A stretch of DNA of 64,000 nt from an uncultured Lachnospiraceae bacterium (GCA_910585345.1 CAJUDS010000006.1:1-64000), one strand, 5' to 3'; positions 8,659 to 17,553 are shown, numbered from the stretch's first letter. The notes: a model not told the origin generated them from the sequence alone. Numbers and translations are program-made.

Positions 8659-8895
8659 TCAGGCCGGGTCCTGCCGCTCCTCCAGATGGCCTCTGATAAT
8701 GTCCGCCGCATCCAAAGCTGTTATATTCGCCTCCTGCAGTATATCATGTAACGTCTTTAAATCCACTTCCTTTTTTTCTCTGTTTAATTCTTCCAGCTCA
8801 CGCTGCTCCGACTTCAAACGGATTTTCAGCGATTCAATCAGCTTTTCTTTTTCCGCAATCTTTTCCGCTATCGTTTTCCGTTGTCCTCTTGCCAT
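8659..8895 (-). CDS. small coiled-coil protein, unknown
   Basis: About 78 residues. Starting at ATG 8895 (MARGQRK), a perfect AGGAGGG lies 8 bases upstream; an ATG 18 bases further out has no such site. The protein is highly charged (Lys/Glu/Arg) with a predicted coiled coil over about residues 8-48 (heptads in IAEKEKLIESLKIRL and LEELNREKKEV), then a short helical hairpin (LHDILQEANITALDAADIIRG). I know similar small proteins from Clostridia but no proven role. It has its own terminator and stands alone between tmRNA and the hyd operon. Confidence 0.7.
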   Translation of the reverse strand: MARGQRKTIAEKIAEKEKLIESLKIRLKSEQRELEELNREKKEVDLKTLHDILQEANITALDAADIIRGHLEERQDPA

Positions 8896-9143
8896 TCTGA
8901 TACCCTCCTGCATCTCTCTATCAGTAACAGTATATGGACAAACTTTCCATTATATTCCTGTTTTCTCAATATTGATGGTAAAATTTCGTATATTCCGGCC
9001 GGTACATCTTCTTTTTTATGATCCTCCTGCAGAAATACTGCAAAAAAAGCCGGTAATAGTATAAATATCTTCCTTACGCCAACCGTCCATATACGTCAAC
9101 CGCCTTTCCATACCGTCTGGTAATATTGGGTAATATCAGGAAA

Positions 9144-9162
9144 GCGCCGGTAAAACCGGCGC
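9144..9162 (-). terminator. terminator of tmRNA
   Basis: An 8-bp GC-rich stem (GCGCCGGT/ACCGGCGC) with a 3-base loop, followed by TTTCC on the minus strand. It lies 11 bases beyond the mature 3' end of the tmRNA. Confidence 0.8.
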
Positions 9163-9172
9163 CCCTTTCAAG

Positions 9173-9508
9173 TGGAGTAGATGGGAGTCGAACCCATGTC
9201 CGAAAGCCTATTCCCTGTCCTTCTACTATCATAGTCAGTTATTTACATTCCCTTCGATATCCGAAAACCGACATCCTGATACCGTCAGTAGCTTCATCCT
9301 ACGCCCGTATACGCAAAGCTTAATATACGTCGTTTCCTACAGAGTCGATGCCTGGTTCTTAAAGTGTAGGTGCCTTAAGGCAGACAGCTGCAACTAGGCA
9401 GCGTAAGCTAAATTATCGTTAGCGTTTATATTTAGATTCGTGATTTCACGCATCACCTGCGGATAGCTTCTCCAGCTGCAAAACCCCCGTCGAAACCTTT
9501 ACTACCCC
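9173..9508 (-). ncRNA. ssrA: transfer-messenger RNA (tmRNA)
   Basis: About 336 nucleotides. The tRNA-like ends pair as 5' GGGGTAG with CTACTCC near the 3' end, with discriminator A; the CCA is not encoded. The 3' T-arm reads GGGTTCGACTCCC and the 5' part has the family sequence TTTCGACGGGGGT. The tag frame at 9394-9423 encodes ANDNLAYAA followed by TAG. The RNA rescues stalled ribosomes and marks the unfinished protein for proteolysis. Its protein partner SmpB is encoded immediately upstream on the same strand, and RNase R, which degrades the faulty mRNA, just before that. Confidence 0.97.
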
Positions 9509-9597
9509 GTATCCAATGATAAGATACCCATTTCTGTTCTTATTATAAGCAAATTTCCCAACGCAGTCAACTGATTTCCGCACGCATCGCCCATCTG

Positions 9598-10062
9598 CTA
9601 CAGATTCCTGATCTTAAACTCTCTCTCCGTCTCCCTGCGCTGGTCTTTCCTGGCAATGTCCTGACGCTTGTCATATAATTTTTTCCCTTTGGCCAGACCG
9701 ATTTCCACTTTGACCAGACCGTCTTTGAAATATACCTGCAGCGGCACCAGCGTATAGCCTTTTTCGGCGATTTTCCCCGACATTTTATTGATTTCCCCAC
9801 GGTGGAGGAGAAGTTTTTTCACACGCAGCGGATCTTTGTTAAACAGATTGCCTTTTTCATAGGGACTCACATGCATGCCGTAGACAAACACCTCTTCCTG
9901 CTCAATGCGTACAAAAGCCTCCTTGATTGAACATTTTCCCAAACGGAGCGATTTCACCTCCGTACCGTGAAGCGCCACGCCAGCCTCATATTTTTCCTCA
10001 ATGAAATAATCATGATATGCCTTTTTATTATTGGCAACCAGTTTGAAACTCTCCTTCGTCAT
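9598..10062 (-). CDS. smpB: SsrA-binding protein SmpB
   Basis: 154 residues, typical length. SmpB binds the tRNA-like part of tmRNA and takes it to the stalled ribosome. Family landmarks are NKKAYHDYFIEEKYEAGVALHGTEVKS at the start, GMHVSPYEKGN in the middle and LAKGKKLYDKRQDIA near the end. GAGGAG precedes the ATG, 3 bases after the rnr stop, so it is translated with rnr. The tmRNA follows about 90 bases downstream. Confidence 0.97.
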   Translation of the reverse strand: MTKESFKLVANNKKAYHDYFIEEKYEAGVALHGTEVKSLRLGKCSIKEAFVRIEQEEVFVYGMHVSPYEKGNLFNKDPLRVKKLLLHRGEINKMSGKIAEKGYTLVPLQVYFKDGLVKVEIGLAKGKKLYDKRQDIARKDQRRETEREFKIRNL

Positions 10063-10065
10063 ACC

Positions 10066-12204
10066 CTACTCCTCTTCTTTGGGAATACAGAAATCTATGG
10101 TACGCCGGAATCTGTCCGTCTCCTTCACCTGCACCGTCAATTTCTGCCCCAGTTTATAACGCATGCCCGTAGTCTCCCCGGCCATCTCGTAATTCTCCTC
10201 ATCATAATAAAAAAAGTCGCCCGGCAGATCTCCTGCTCTGATCATACCTTCTACCGTATTTTCCAGCTCCACATAAATGCCCCAGCTCATGATGCCGGAT
10301 ATCACACCTTCATAAACGTTGCCGATGCGGGACTCCATATACTGTACCTTTTTCAGCCGGTCGGTTTCCCTCTCCGCCTCGTCGGCACGACGCTCCATCT
10401 GCGAACAGTGCTTTGCCACTTCCGGCAGTATCGCTGCGTAATGCGTAATCCGGTTTTCCTGCAGCCTGCCCCGCAGCTGTTCCTTGATGATGCGGTGTAT
10501 CTGCAGGTCCGGATATCTCCTGATCGGAGAAGTAAAATGACAATAACACGGACAGGACAATCCGAAATGCCCTGTATTATCCTTCGTATAACGGGCCTGC
10601 TTCATGCTGCGCAGCGTCAGACGGCTGAGCATCGCTTCCTCCGGCGTACCTTCGATTCTGCAGAGCAGCTTCTGCAGTTCCTTCGGATGCACTACGTCCT
10701 GGCTCAGCTTCAGAGAATACCCAAAATTACGGAGAAAAGCAGCCAGCTTTTGGATTTTCTCCGGATCAGGTCTGTCGTGCGTCCTGTATACAAATGGCAG
10801 CTCCTGCCAGTAAAAGTGCTGCGCCACCGTTTCATTGGCAATTAACATAAAGTCTTCGATCATCCTTGTAGCCGTATTTCTCTCATAAGGCCTAATCTGG
10901 ACAGGTATTCCTTCCGGTGTCAATACGATCTTTGTCTCCGGAAAGTCAAAATCAATGGATCCTCTCGCTTTTCTCTTTCTGCGGAGAATGGCGGCCAGCT
11001 CCGCCATCTTCCTGAACATGGGCGTCAGTTCCGCATATTTTTTGATCGTTTCTGTGTCTTCCTCTTCCAATATTTTTTTTACATCCGTATAAGACATGCG
11101 TTCCTTCACATGAATAACCGATTCCGTAATCCTGTAATCCACCACCTGGCCTTTTCCATCGATCTTCATCAGACAGCTCAGCGCCAGTCTGTCTTCTCCC
11201 GCATTCAGGGAACAAATGCCGTTGGAAAGGGCATGCGGCAGCATGGGAATCACCCGGTCCACAAGGTATACGCTTGTTCCCCGTTTCAGCGCTTCCCGAT
11301 CCAGCGCGGAATTTTCCTGTACATAATTGGTCACATCCGCAATATGCACACCCAGACAGTATAGCTCTCCCTCCATAGACAGGCTGACCGCATCGTCCAG
11401 ATCCTTCGCATCCTCCCCGTCGATCGTCACCATAGCAATATGCCGCAGATCCGTCCGTCCCTCCCGGTCTGCCGCAGACACAGGCTGATTGGCACGCTGT
11501 GCCTGGTTCATTACCCGCTCCGGGAACTCGACCGGCAGATCGTATCCCTTTACGATACACATAATGTCCACACCGGGATCGTTTACATGTCCCAGTATTT
11601 CTTTCACAACCCCTTCCGGGCTTTTGCCTCTGCCGCCGTAATCCGTGATTTCCACGACTACCTTATGTCCGTTTGCCGCTCCTTTCGAACGTTCCAAAGG
11701 GACAAAAATATCCGATGGAATTTTGACATTGTCCGGCACTACAAAACCAAACCCCCTGTTTTTCTCAAAGGTGCCTACAAGCTGCCTTATCCCACGCTCC
11801 ACTATTTTGATAACTTCCGCTTCCTGGCGTTTGCCCCGTCTGCCCGGCAGCACAACTGCCTGCACCGTATCACCCGGAAAAGCGCCTCCGGTCTTTGACT
11901 CCGGAATAAACAGATCTTCTTCCCGCCCTTCAGCCTCCAAAAAACCGAACCCCTTTTGGCTGCCTGTAAACATTCCTGTTACTACCTTCTCCTCCGGCTT
12001 TTTATATCTGCCTCTTTTGGTAACCTCGAGACGCCCTTCGTCCAGCAGCTCATCCAGAACTTTTCTGAATTCTTCCCGCTCTTGCGCGGACACCTGCAGG
12101 AACACCGCCAGTTCTTTTTCTTTCATCGGCGCATACATGGCGTCTTCCATCAGTTCACATATTAATTTTTTCCGTGTTTCCCGTATATTTTTCTTTTCCT
12201 TCAT
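10066..12204 (-). CDS. rnr: ribonuclease R
   Basis: About 712 residues. It is a processive 3'-5' exoribonuclease of the RNB family that can unwind structured RNA and works with trans-translation. Visible are an N-terminal winged helix (about 1-65), cold-shock/OB segments (GMFTGSQKGFGF; NRGFGFVVPDN), the RNB catalytic core with the metal-binding aspartates in IDGEDAKDLDDAV and HIADVTNYV, DFMLIANETVA, SCPCYCHFTSPIRRYPDLQIHR, and a C-terminal S1 domain (IGNVYEGVISGIMSWGIYVEL). The start at 12204 has GGAAGG just upstream; 12216 is an alternative. A hairpin between secG and this gene may trim read-through. Confidence 0.97.
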   Translation of the reverse strand: MKEKKNIRETRKKLICELMEDAMYAPMKEKELAVFLQVSAQEREEFRKVLDELLDEGRLEVTKRGRYKKPEEKVVTGMFTGSQKGFGFLEAEGREEDLFIPESKTGGAFPGDTVQAVVLPGRRGKRQEAEVIKIVERGIRQLVGTFEKNRGFGFVVPDNVKIPSDIFVPLERSKGAANGHKVVVEITDYGGRGKSPEGVVKEILGHVNDPGVDIMCIVKGYDLPVEFPERVMNQAQRANQPVSAADREGRTDLRHIAMVTIDGEDAKDLDDAVSLSMEGELYCLGVHIADVTNYVQENSALDREALKRGTSVYLVDRVIPMLPHALSNGICSLNAGEDRLALSCLMKIDGKGQVVDYRITESVIHVKERMSYTDVKKILEEEDTETIKKYAELTPMFRKMAELAAILRRKRKARGSIDFDFPETKIVLTPEGIPVQIRPYERNTATRMIEDFMLIANETVAQHFYWQELPFVYRTHDRPDPEKIQKLAAFLRNFGYSLKLSQDVVHPKELQKLLCRIEGTPEEAMLSRLTLRSMKQARYTKDNTGHFGLSCPCYCHFTSPIRRYPDLQIHRIIKEQLRGRLQENRITHYAAILPEVAKHCSQMERRADEAERETDRLKKVQYMESRIGNVYEGVISGIMSWGIYVELENTVEGMIRAGDLPGDFFYYDEENYEMAGETTGMRYKLGQKLTVQVKETDRFRRTIDFCIPKEEE

Positions 12205-12223
12205 TCTGCCTTCCATGATAACA

Positions 12224-12250
12224 AAAAACACCCTTTTGCAAGAGTGTTTT
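12224..12250 (-). terminator. terminator between secG and rnr
   Basis: On the minus strand the hairpin AAAACACTC...GGGTGTTTT is followed by a T run, 8 bases past the secG stop and about 20 before the rnr start. Because rnr starts so close behind it, it probably attenuates rather than fully separates the two genes. Confidence 0.65.
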
Positions 12251-12257
12251 CATAAGT

Positions 12258-12497
12258 CTAAAAGAAACGTGTGTTTAAAAGAGCCGCGAGTACAAAGAAC
12301 AAAATCACCAAAGCCTTCGTCAGCTTAACCAGTGTTCCTTCCATCGAGCGTCCTTTGTTCTTTCCCCAGTACGTTTCAGCCGCACCGCTGACAGCTCCGA
12401 GTCCCGCGGATTTTCCTTCCTGCATTAAAACAATCGCTGCCAATACAATGGAAACGATAATGAATACAATTAAAAGAATGGTTCTGACTGCGCTCAT
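12258..12497 (-). CDS. secG: preprotein translocase subunit SecG
   Basis: 79 residues. SecG is the small, non-essential subunit of the SecYEG protein export channel. It has two membrane segments (about residues 3-23 and 55-76) joined by the family loop VLMQEGKSAGLGAVSGAAETYWGKNKGRS. The start at 12497 is fixed by AGGAGGT six bases upstream; the reading frame continues 7 codons further but without a ribosome site. The order secG-rnr-smpB-ssrA is common in Firmicutes. Confidence 0.95.
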   Translation of the reverse strand: MSAVRTILLIVFIIVSIVLAAIVLMQEGKSAGLGAVSGAAETYWGKNKGRSMEGTLVKLTKALVILFFVLAALLNTRFF

Positions 12498-12572
12498 TCT
12501 TACACCTCCTAATGTCAAACAAGCATTATCATATCACAGGAGGATAGAAATATCAAGTATTTTTCGGAAATC

Positions 12573-12595
12573 GCACGGAAATCAATTTTCCGTGC
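12573..12595. repeat. short palindromic repeat after enolase gene (family B)
   Basis: A near-perfect hairpin with arms GCACGGAAA/TTTCCGTGC, 8 bases past the enolase stop, without a T run. A copy differing at one position over 21 bases lies at 41977-41997, and partial copies near 17613 and 37266. It may work as a terminator or RNA-stabilising hairpin. Confidence 0.55.
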
Positions 12596-12603
12596 AGGAA
12601 TTG

Positions 12604-13929
12604 TCACTGCTGTGTCTTCTGAAAAGGTCCGGTGTAACATGCGTCCGTTCCGATCTCCTCTTCAATCCGCAGCAGTTGGTTATATTTGGCTACCCGGTCG
12701 CTGCGGCACGGCGCGCCGGTCTTAATTTGTCCCGCATTGACTGCCACTGCAAGGTCTGCGATAAAGGTATCTTCCGTTTCTCCCGACCGGTGGGAAATAA
12801 CGGCGCGATATGCGTTTTTATGCGCCATCTCAATGGCTTCCATAGCCTCTGACACACTGCCGATCTGGTTTACCTTAACCAAAATGGCATTGGCCACCCC
12901 GAGTTTGATGCCTGCCTCAAGACGCTTTGTATTGGTTACAAACAAATCGTCTCCCACAAGCTGCACCTTTTTACCAATCCGTTTTGTCATTTCCTGCCAG
13001 CCGTCCCAGTCGTCTTCTGCCAGCCCGTCTTCAATAGAGGCGATGGGAAACCGCTCAATCAATTCTTCATAATAAGAAATCATCTCCCCGGTGTCTCGTA
13101 CAACTTCGTTTCCGGTTAAACTGCTCTCACCGGGAAAATGATACATGCCTGTCTTTTCATTATACAATTCACTGCTGGCCACATCCAAGGCAATTTTAAT
13201 GTCGTCTCCCGGCCTGTAGCCCGCCGCTTCAATCGCCTCTACAATCAGTTCCAGCACCGCCTTTGCGTCCGGAAGATCAGGCGCGAATCCGCCTTCATCG
13301 CCAACGCCTGTCGACAGTCCTTTGTGGTTCAGTATTTTTTTCAGATTGTGATAAATTTCCGCGCAGATACGCAGAGCGCCCCGGAAACTTTCCGCACTGA
13401 CCGGCATAATCATGAACTCCTGAAAATCAACCGTGTTAGCCGCATGTTTTCCTCCGTTTAGAATATTCATCATCGGCACAGGCATCAGCTTCGTATGAAC
13501 GCCGCCCAGATACTGGTATAGCGGAATACGCAGGGAAAGCGCCGCTGCTCTGGCAACTGCCATTGACACTGCCAAAATGGCGTTAGCCCCCAGATGTCCT
13601 TTATTGTCCGTGCCGTCCGCTTCCAGCATCAAATGATCGATTTCCAGCTGATTCAGCCCGTTTCGTCCCATAATCTTGTCTTTAATTTCCGTATTGACAT
13701 GATTTACTGCTTTGGTCGTGCCAAGCCCAAAGTAACGCGGTTCCCCGTCACGAAGCTCCACAGCCTCAAACCGGCCCGTGCTTGCACCGGAGGGAACCGC
13801 CGCACTGCCGCCGTATCTCTCTTTGGTGATCGTATCTGTCAGCGTTACTTCCGCTTCCACAGTTGGATTACCCCTGGAATCCAGGATCTCCCGCGCATGT
13901 ACATCCGTGATTTCCATATACCGTTTCAT
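12604..13929 (-). CDS. eno: enolase (phosphopyruvate hydratase)
   Basis: 441 residues. It converts 2-phosphoglycerate to phosphoenolpyruvate in glycolysis and is also commonly part of RNA-degrading complexes. Family landmarks are AREILDSRGNPTVE at the start, GASTGRFEAVELRD, LPVPMMNILNGGKHA-type text (here LMPVPMMNILNGG), GVGDEGGFAPD, the magnesium ligands in ALDVASSE and SIEDGLAEDDWDGW, LVGDDLFVTN, and VISHRSGETED near the end. GGAGGT lies 5 bases before the ATG. It is preceded by a promoter overlapping a perfect palindrome (14080-14113) and a structured leader of about 150 bases. Confidence 0.98.
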   Translation of the reverse strand: MKRYMEITDVHAREILDSRGNPTVEAEVTLTDTITKERYGGSAAVPSGASTGRFEAVELRDGEPRYFGLGTTKAVNHVNTEIKDKIMGRNGLNQLEIDHLMLEADGTDNKGHLGANAILAVSMAVARAAALSLRIPLYQYLGGVHTKLMPVPMMNILNGGKHAANTVDFQEFMIMPVSAESFRGALRICAEIYHNLKKILNHKGLSTGVGDEGGFAPDLPDAKAVLELIVEAIEAAGYRPGDDIKIALDVASSELYNEKTGMYHFPGESSLTGNEVVRDTGEMISYYEELIERFPIASIEDGLAEDDWDGWQEMTKRIGKKVQLVGDDLFVTNTKRLEAGIKLGVANAILVKVNQIGSVSEAMEAIEMAHKNAYRAVISHRSGETEDTFIADLAVAVNAGQIKTGAPCRSDRVAKYNQLLRIEEEIGTDACYTGPFQKTQQ

Positions 13930-14079
13930 TTCATACCTCCAAATTCATCCGTTTTATGGAAAGTATGTCCGATTCAGGAAATCTTATCCTCCCACAGCGT
14001 TAAATTCTATACGTCATGGGAGCTTTTTTGTCCGCCTGCTGCGAATGCAGCAAAATTCTCTATGCGGACATGTGCATCC

Positions 14080-14113
14080 ATTATAGTAAACGACAAATAT
14101 TTTTGTCGTTTAC
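14080..14113 (-). promoter_or_regulatory. enolase promoter with palindromic operator candidate
   Basis: On the minus strand a TATAAT -10 box (14080-14085) is directly preceded by a perfect palindrome at 14086-14113 (12-bp arms GTAAACGACAAA/TTTGTCGTTTAC, loop of 4). The -35 position (CGACAA, 18-bp spacing) lies inside the palindrome. It also sits 8 bases past the stop of the permease gene (14122), so it could be that gene's terminator, but no T run follows. The downstream leader has a nested GTCCGC/GCGGAC stem (about 14029-14069). Confidence 0.5.
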
Positions 14114-14121
14114 CAAACGCA

Positions 14122-16230
14122 TCAATCCGGTGTATAAGCGGTTCTTTCCTTTACAAAATCAGGAATCCGGTCGGACAGCATATAATACGTACAAGAATAC
14201 CCTTCTTCGCTTCCCGGCTCCCGCCTGCAGATCACCGTCACGGAATAGTTATTATCCAATGTTCCGTCCGGCATCCAGTAATCCATAAAACTGTCCGGAT
14301 AGAGGCTGTCTGCAATCTGTTGTATTTCTCCGGGATTATCAAACGTGGCTTCTGTCTCAAAATCAATATAGGGAAGCGCATACTCTCCTTCTTCCATGTA
14401 GCTGTCATATATGTCCGTATTGCTGTTTCGCACAATAATCTGTTCCACGTTGCCGATATCTACATAGCCTTCTCTGTACATGCCGGCCTTTTCCAGCAGT
14501 GCAATCGTATTGGCAAAGGAAGGGTATACCGGCATCGAGGTATGAACATACATACCTCTCTCGATACACTCTATCTCAAACTTACCCTGTGCAAGACTTT
14601 CCATTGTCTCTGTAAACGTAAATCCTTCCAAATCTTTTTGATAAGCATTTTTTAACTGCTCCAGTGAAATATCCGTCACTTCATTTCTGCCGCGCCCATC
14701 ATCATAATAAAGACGCAGGCTTTCCTTCAACTGCATCACCGGATCATTATAAACGACGCTGCAGCCTTTCTGGTAAGCAGAGTCCGTGAAAATCTCATCC
14801 AGCAGAGCCGTATCCTCTCTGTAGGCCACAGGAAACTCCCGGTAAACCTTTTTCCCGCCTTTGAGCGTGTACTGTACGACGCAGTAACGCGTGCCGCTTC
14901 CCAGCTCCGGAACCTCTCCCATACGTCTGTGCGCAAGTTCCAGCACCGGCGCGATATCCGTAATCGCCATATGGTCAAATACATAGGTTTCTGAATTGAC
15001 CGTATTCAGTTCTTCGTCATAATATGTATTATAGTCGTCAGCGAACCGGATCGCCACATGATCCACACGGTCCGGATCCGGCACATAGCTGTCATAACCG
15101 GTCAGGTCAAACAAAAATACACAGAACACTGCCAACACAACCCCGCCGCAGACAAGCAGAGATTTCCAGCCATTCTTCACACTGCGGATATCAAAATCAT
15201 AGATAACTTCCACTACACTATGGCAGAGCAGCGTTCCTGCCAGCATCCCGAATCCGAAAAAGGCTAAACTCTGTCCCGAGAGTTGATAACATATCACGCC
15301 GGCCGCCAGTCCTGTCGCAGACATCACAAGCACTTTGATAACAGGCTTGGTTTTCGGAAACGCCATGGACTTCCCGCAGACCTCGGAAGGTTTTTTCGTG
15401 TAGCACCAGTATGCCAGAATACCGGCAATCACTGCCACGACCGCAATCGGCGCAACGCCCATGCCGAAATTCCCCCAGTGCACCGACCGTCTGTAATAGT
15501 CATAGTTCACGCCAAAATCAAACGTGCTGTCAATCAGAGTGAAAAACCGCACGACCGGCGAAATCATGAATTTGCTCCATTTCTCCATCGACCTGTAGTG
15601 AAAGCTGCTGAAAAAGGTTTCCGTATATCCCCCCAGCAGCAGATAAATGCAACCGTCATAAAACAACAGCACCAATACGCCCATCAGCGTTACAATCAAA
15701 TTGCCGGTCAGCATTACCGCCAGGATAGCGATATGATATACCGCCAAATACAAAAGCGTATATCCAAGCAGAGCGGCTCCTGCTTCCGCAAATCCCTGGG
15801 AAATATCCGCGCCCATTGCCTGCGCCACAAAGAAACTGAGCAGCAGATTAAACAGATAGGCCAGCAGATACGCCAGCAGACCATTTATATAAATCGCCGC
15901 GAAGCGTCTCTCCTTTGTCACAGGCACACTCATGTACAGATCCAGCTTCTTTCTCTGGTACATATAGGAAAAACCCTGGATTGCCGAAAATACCGCCAGA
16001 ACGGATACCAGAAATCCCGTTCCGCCGTCCAGTCCTACATGAACGGCAAATATGGTCCCCAGATGCATACGCAGATTCCCAAGCGTGTAGTACATCTTCT
16101 CCATGCTCAGAGCCATAGACAGAAAAACCGGCCCGGTAAAGAAGAAAGCAAGAAACATAATCACAAACAGCCATACTCTTCTTCTGGCATTTGTCCTGAT
16201 ATTAACCCAGAATGATTTTTTTGATGTCAT
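14122..16230 (-). CDS. ABC transporter permease (DUF6449-type)
   Basis: 702 residues. The N-terminal half (about 15-345) holds ABC-2-type membrane segments, beginning with WLFVIMFLAFFFTGPVFLSM and GTGFLVSVLAVFSAIQGFSYMYQRKK, and including DLYMSVPVTKERRFAA, a signature of this permease group. After a further segment at about 355-380 the C-terminal 320 residues form an extracytoplasmic domain rich in acidic and aromatic residues, matching what is annotated DUF6449. It overlaps the ATPase gene (16202-17107) by 29 bases. Together they should form an exporter, perhaps for antimicrobial peptides or lipids as in YtrA-controlled systems; the substrate is unknown. Confidence 0.85.
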   Translation of the reverse strand: MTSKKSFWVNIRTNARRRVWLFVIMFLAFFFTGPVFLSMALSMEKMYYTLGNLRMHLGTIFAVHVGLDGGTGFLVSVLAVFSAIQGFSYMYQRKKLDLYMSVPVTKERRFAAIYINGLLAYLLAYLFNLLLSFFVAQAMGADISQGFAEAGAALLGYTLLYLAVYHIAILAVMLTGNLIVTLMGVLVLLFYDGCIYLLLGGYTETFFSSFHYRSMEKWSKFMISPVVRFFTLIDSTFDFGVNYDYYRRSVHWGNFGMGVAPIAVVAVIAGILAYWCYTKKPSEVCGKSMAFPKTKPVIKVLVMSATGLAAGVICYQLSGQSLAFFGFGMLAGTLLCHSVVEVIYDFDIRSVKNGWKSLLVCGGVVLAVFCVFLFDLTGYDSYVPDPDRVDHVAIRFADDYNTYYDEELNTVNSETYVFDHMAITDIAPVLELAHRRMGEVPELGSGTRYCVVQYTLKGGKKVYREFPVAYREDTALLDEIFTDSAYQKGCSVVYNDPVMQLKESLRLYYDDGRGRNEVTDISLEQLKNAYQKDLEGFTFTETMESLAQGKFEIECIERGMYVHTSMPVYPSFANTIALLEKAGMYREGYVDIGNVEQIIVRNSNTDIYDSYMEEGEYALPYIDFETEATFDNPGEIQQIADSLYPDSFMDYWMPDGTLDNNYSVTVICRREPGSEEGYSCTYYMLSDRIPDFVKERTAYTPD

Positions 16231-17107
16231 AACCCACTACCTCCGTTTCACTGATAAAGATTTCCTCCAGGGACAGAGGCAGCGCCTCAAAAAATATTGT
16301 CCGGATACTGCTGAAATAATTAATCATTTCATCCCGGCCGCCTCTTACCGTCAGCGTATACAGAGAACCTCTTTGTTCGCACTTTACAATTTCCAGGTTC
16401 CGGAACGCCTCCGCGGCATCCACTCCCTCCTCCAAAACGCACTGTACCTTCTGGATATTGCATTTCATTTCCTCCAACTCTCTGGAAAGCAATACCCCGC
16501 CCCGGTGAAGAAGACCTACATGATCACAAATATCTTCCAGTTCACGCAGATTGTGAGAAGCAATGACAGGCGTCATGCCACGTTCGTCCATCTCCCTTGC
16601 CATGAGACTTTTAATGCCCTGACGCATCACCGGATCCAGTCCGTCAAAGGTTTCATCGCAGAACAGATATTTCGTCTTTGCGCAAATGCCAAGCAAAATG
16701 GCCAGCTGTTTTTTCATTCCTTTGGAAAAAGTGCTAATCTTACGCCGCCTTCCCAGTCCGAAACTATTCAAATACTCATAATAATGCAGTACGTCAAATT
16801 TGGGAAATACATTTCCATAGTATCGTCCCATATCTTCCGGCGTGGCGTTTGCAAAAAAATAGGGCTCGTCCGCTATAAAAAACAGCCGTTCCTTCGCATC
16901 CACATTGTCAAAAACAGGCAGACCGTCTATCATTACCTGCCCTTCATCGGGTTTCATCACGCCGCTTATCATCCGCAGAACAGTACTCTTGCCGGCACCG
17001 TTCGTTCCGATCAGGCCAAATACACTGTCCTCTTTGATCACAATATTGACATGGTCTACCGCTCTGATATCTTCAAATGATTTACTGATGTCAAGAACCT
17101 CAATCAT
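16202..17107 (-). CDS. ABC transporter ATP-binding protein
   Basis: 301 residues. Visible are Walker A GTNGAGKST (about 34-42), the signature-like ISTFSKGMKKQLAI, Walker B YLFCDETFDGLD, and the H-loop in VIASHNLRE. The last 80 residues are the extra C-terminal domain found in the YtrB/CcmA-like group. It powers the DUF6449 permease encoded next, with coding overlap, and it overlaps the GntR gene by 8 bases at its start. Expression is probably controlled by that regulator. Confidence 0.95.
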   Translation of the reverse strand: MIEVLDISKSFEDIRAVDHVNIVIKEDSVFGLIGTNGAGKSTVLRMISGVMKPDEGQVMIDGLPVFDNVDAKERLFFIADEPYFFANATPEDMGRYYGNVFPKFDVLHYYEYLNSFGLGRRRKISTFSKGMKKQLAILLGICAKTKYLFCDETFDGLDPVMRQGIKSLMAREMDERGMTPVIASHNLRELEDICDHVGLLHRGGVLLSRELEEMKCNIQKVQCVLEEGVDAAEAFRNLEIVKCEQRGSLYTLTVRGGRDEMINYFSSIRTIFFEALPLSLEEIFISETEVVGYDIKKIILG

Positions 17108-17468
17108 TCTCTCCCTCTCCTTCCCTTATTTCATCCAGCATCTCCTTCCTGGAAATGCCGATCTCCTCCGCCTCTTTCAGTATTTTTTCAATCCTTTCCC
17201 TATATTCCCCTTTTTTCAGCGCATAAAGCTCCTCATTGTAAGTCACAAAGTTTCCCCTTCCTTTGATTGTATACAGAAAACCTGTGCGTTCCAATTCTGT
17301 ATAGGCTTTCTGGATCGTATTGGGATTAATGGAAAGCTCAACAGCAAGATTCCTCACCGAAGGCATCTTACTGTCCGGCTCCAACACTCCATTGATGATC
17401 AGCTTCTGCAGCTTATCCACCACCTGCTCATAGATGGGTCTGGTATCTTTATAATCCAGAATGATCAT
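17100..17468 (-). CDS. GntR-family regulator, YtrA type
   Basis: About 122 residues, short as expected for the YtrA subfamily, which lacks a large ligand domain. The winged helix starts at DTRPIYEQVVDKLQKLIINGVL and continues with MPSVRNLAVELSINPNTIQKAYTELERTGFLYTIKGRGNFV; a dimerising helix forms the tail. The start at 17468 follows AAAGGAG by six bases; codons further upstream have no such site. The gene leads an operon with an ABC ATPase and permease, as for known YtrA regulators, which repress their own operon until cell-envelope stress. A matching operator lies at 17554-17577. Confidence 0.93.
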   Translation of the reverse strand: MIILDYKDTRPIYEQVVDKLQKLIINGVLEPDSKMPSVRNLAVELSINPNTIQKAYTELERTGFLYTIKGRGNFVTYNEELYALKKGEYRERIEKILKEAEEIGISRKEMLDEIREGEGEND

Positions 17469-17553
17469 GACCGACTCCTTTCCGTTTTGCAGCATCATAG
17501 AAAATAGTGCCATTTTCCTGCAGATCATAGACTGCGTGCATTATGATAATTAT

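Noticed and set aside
11645..12328. 227-codon plus-strand open frame over rnr, the terminator and secG
   Set aside because: Crosses two real genes in antisense with no recognisable domain.
15283..16215. 310-codon plus-strand open frame
   Set aside because: Antisense to the ABC permease; basic, low-complexity translation.
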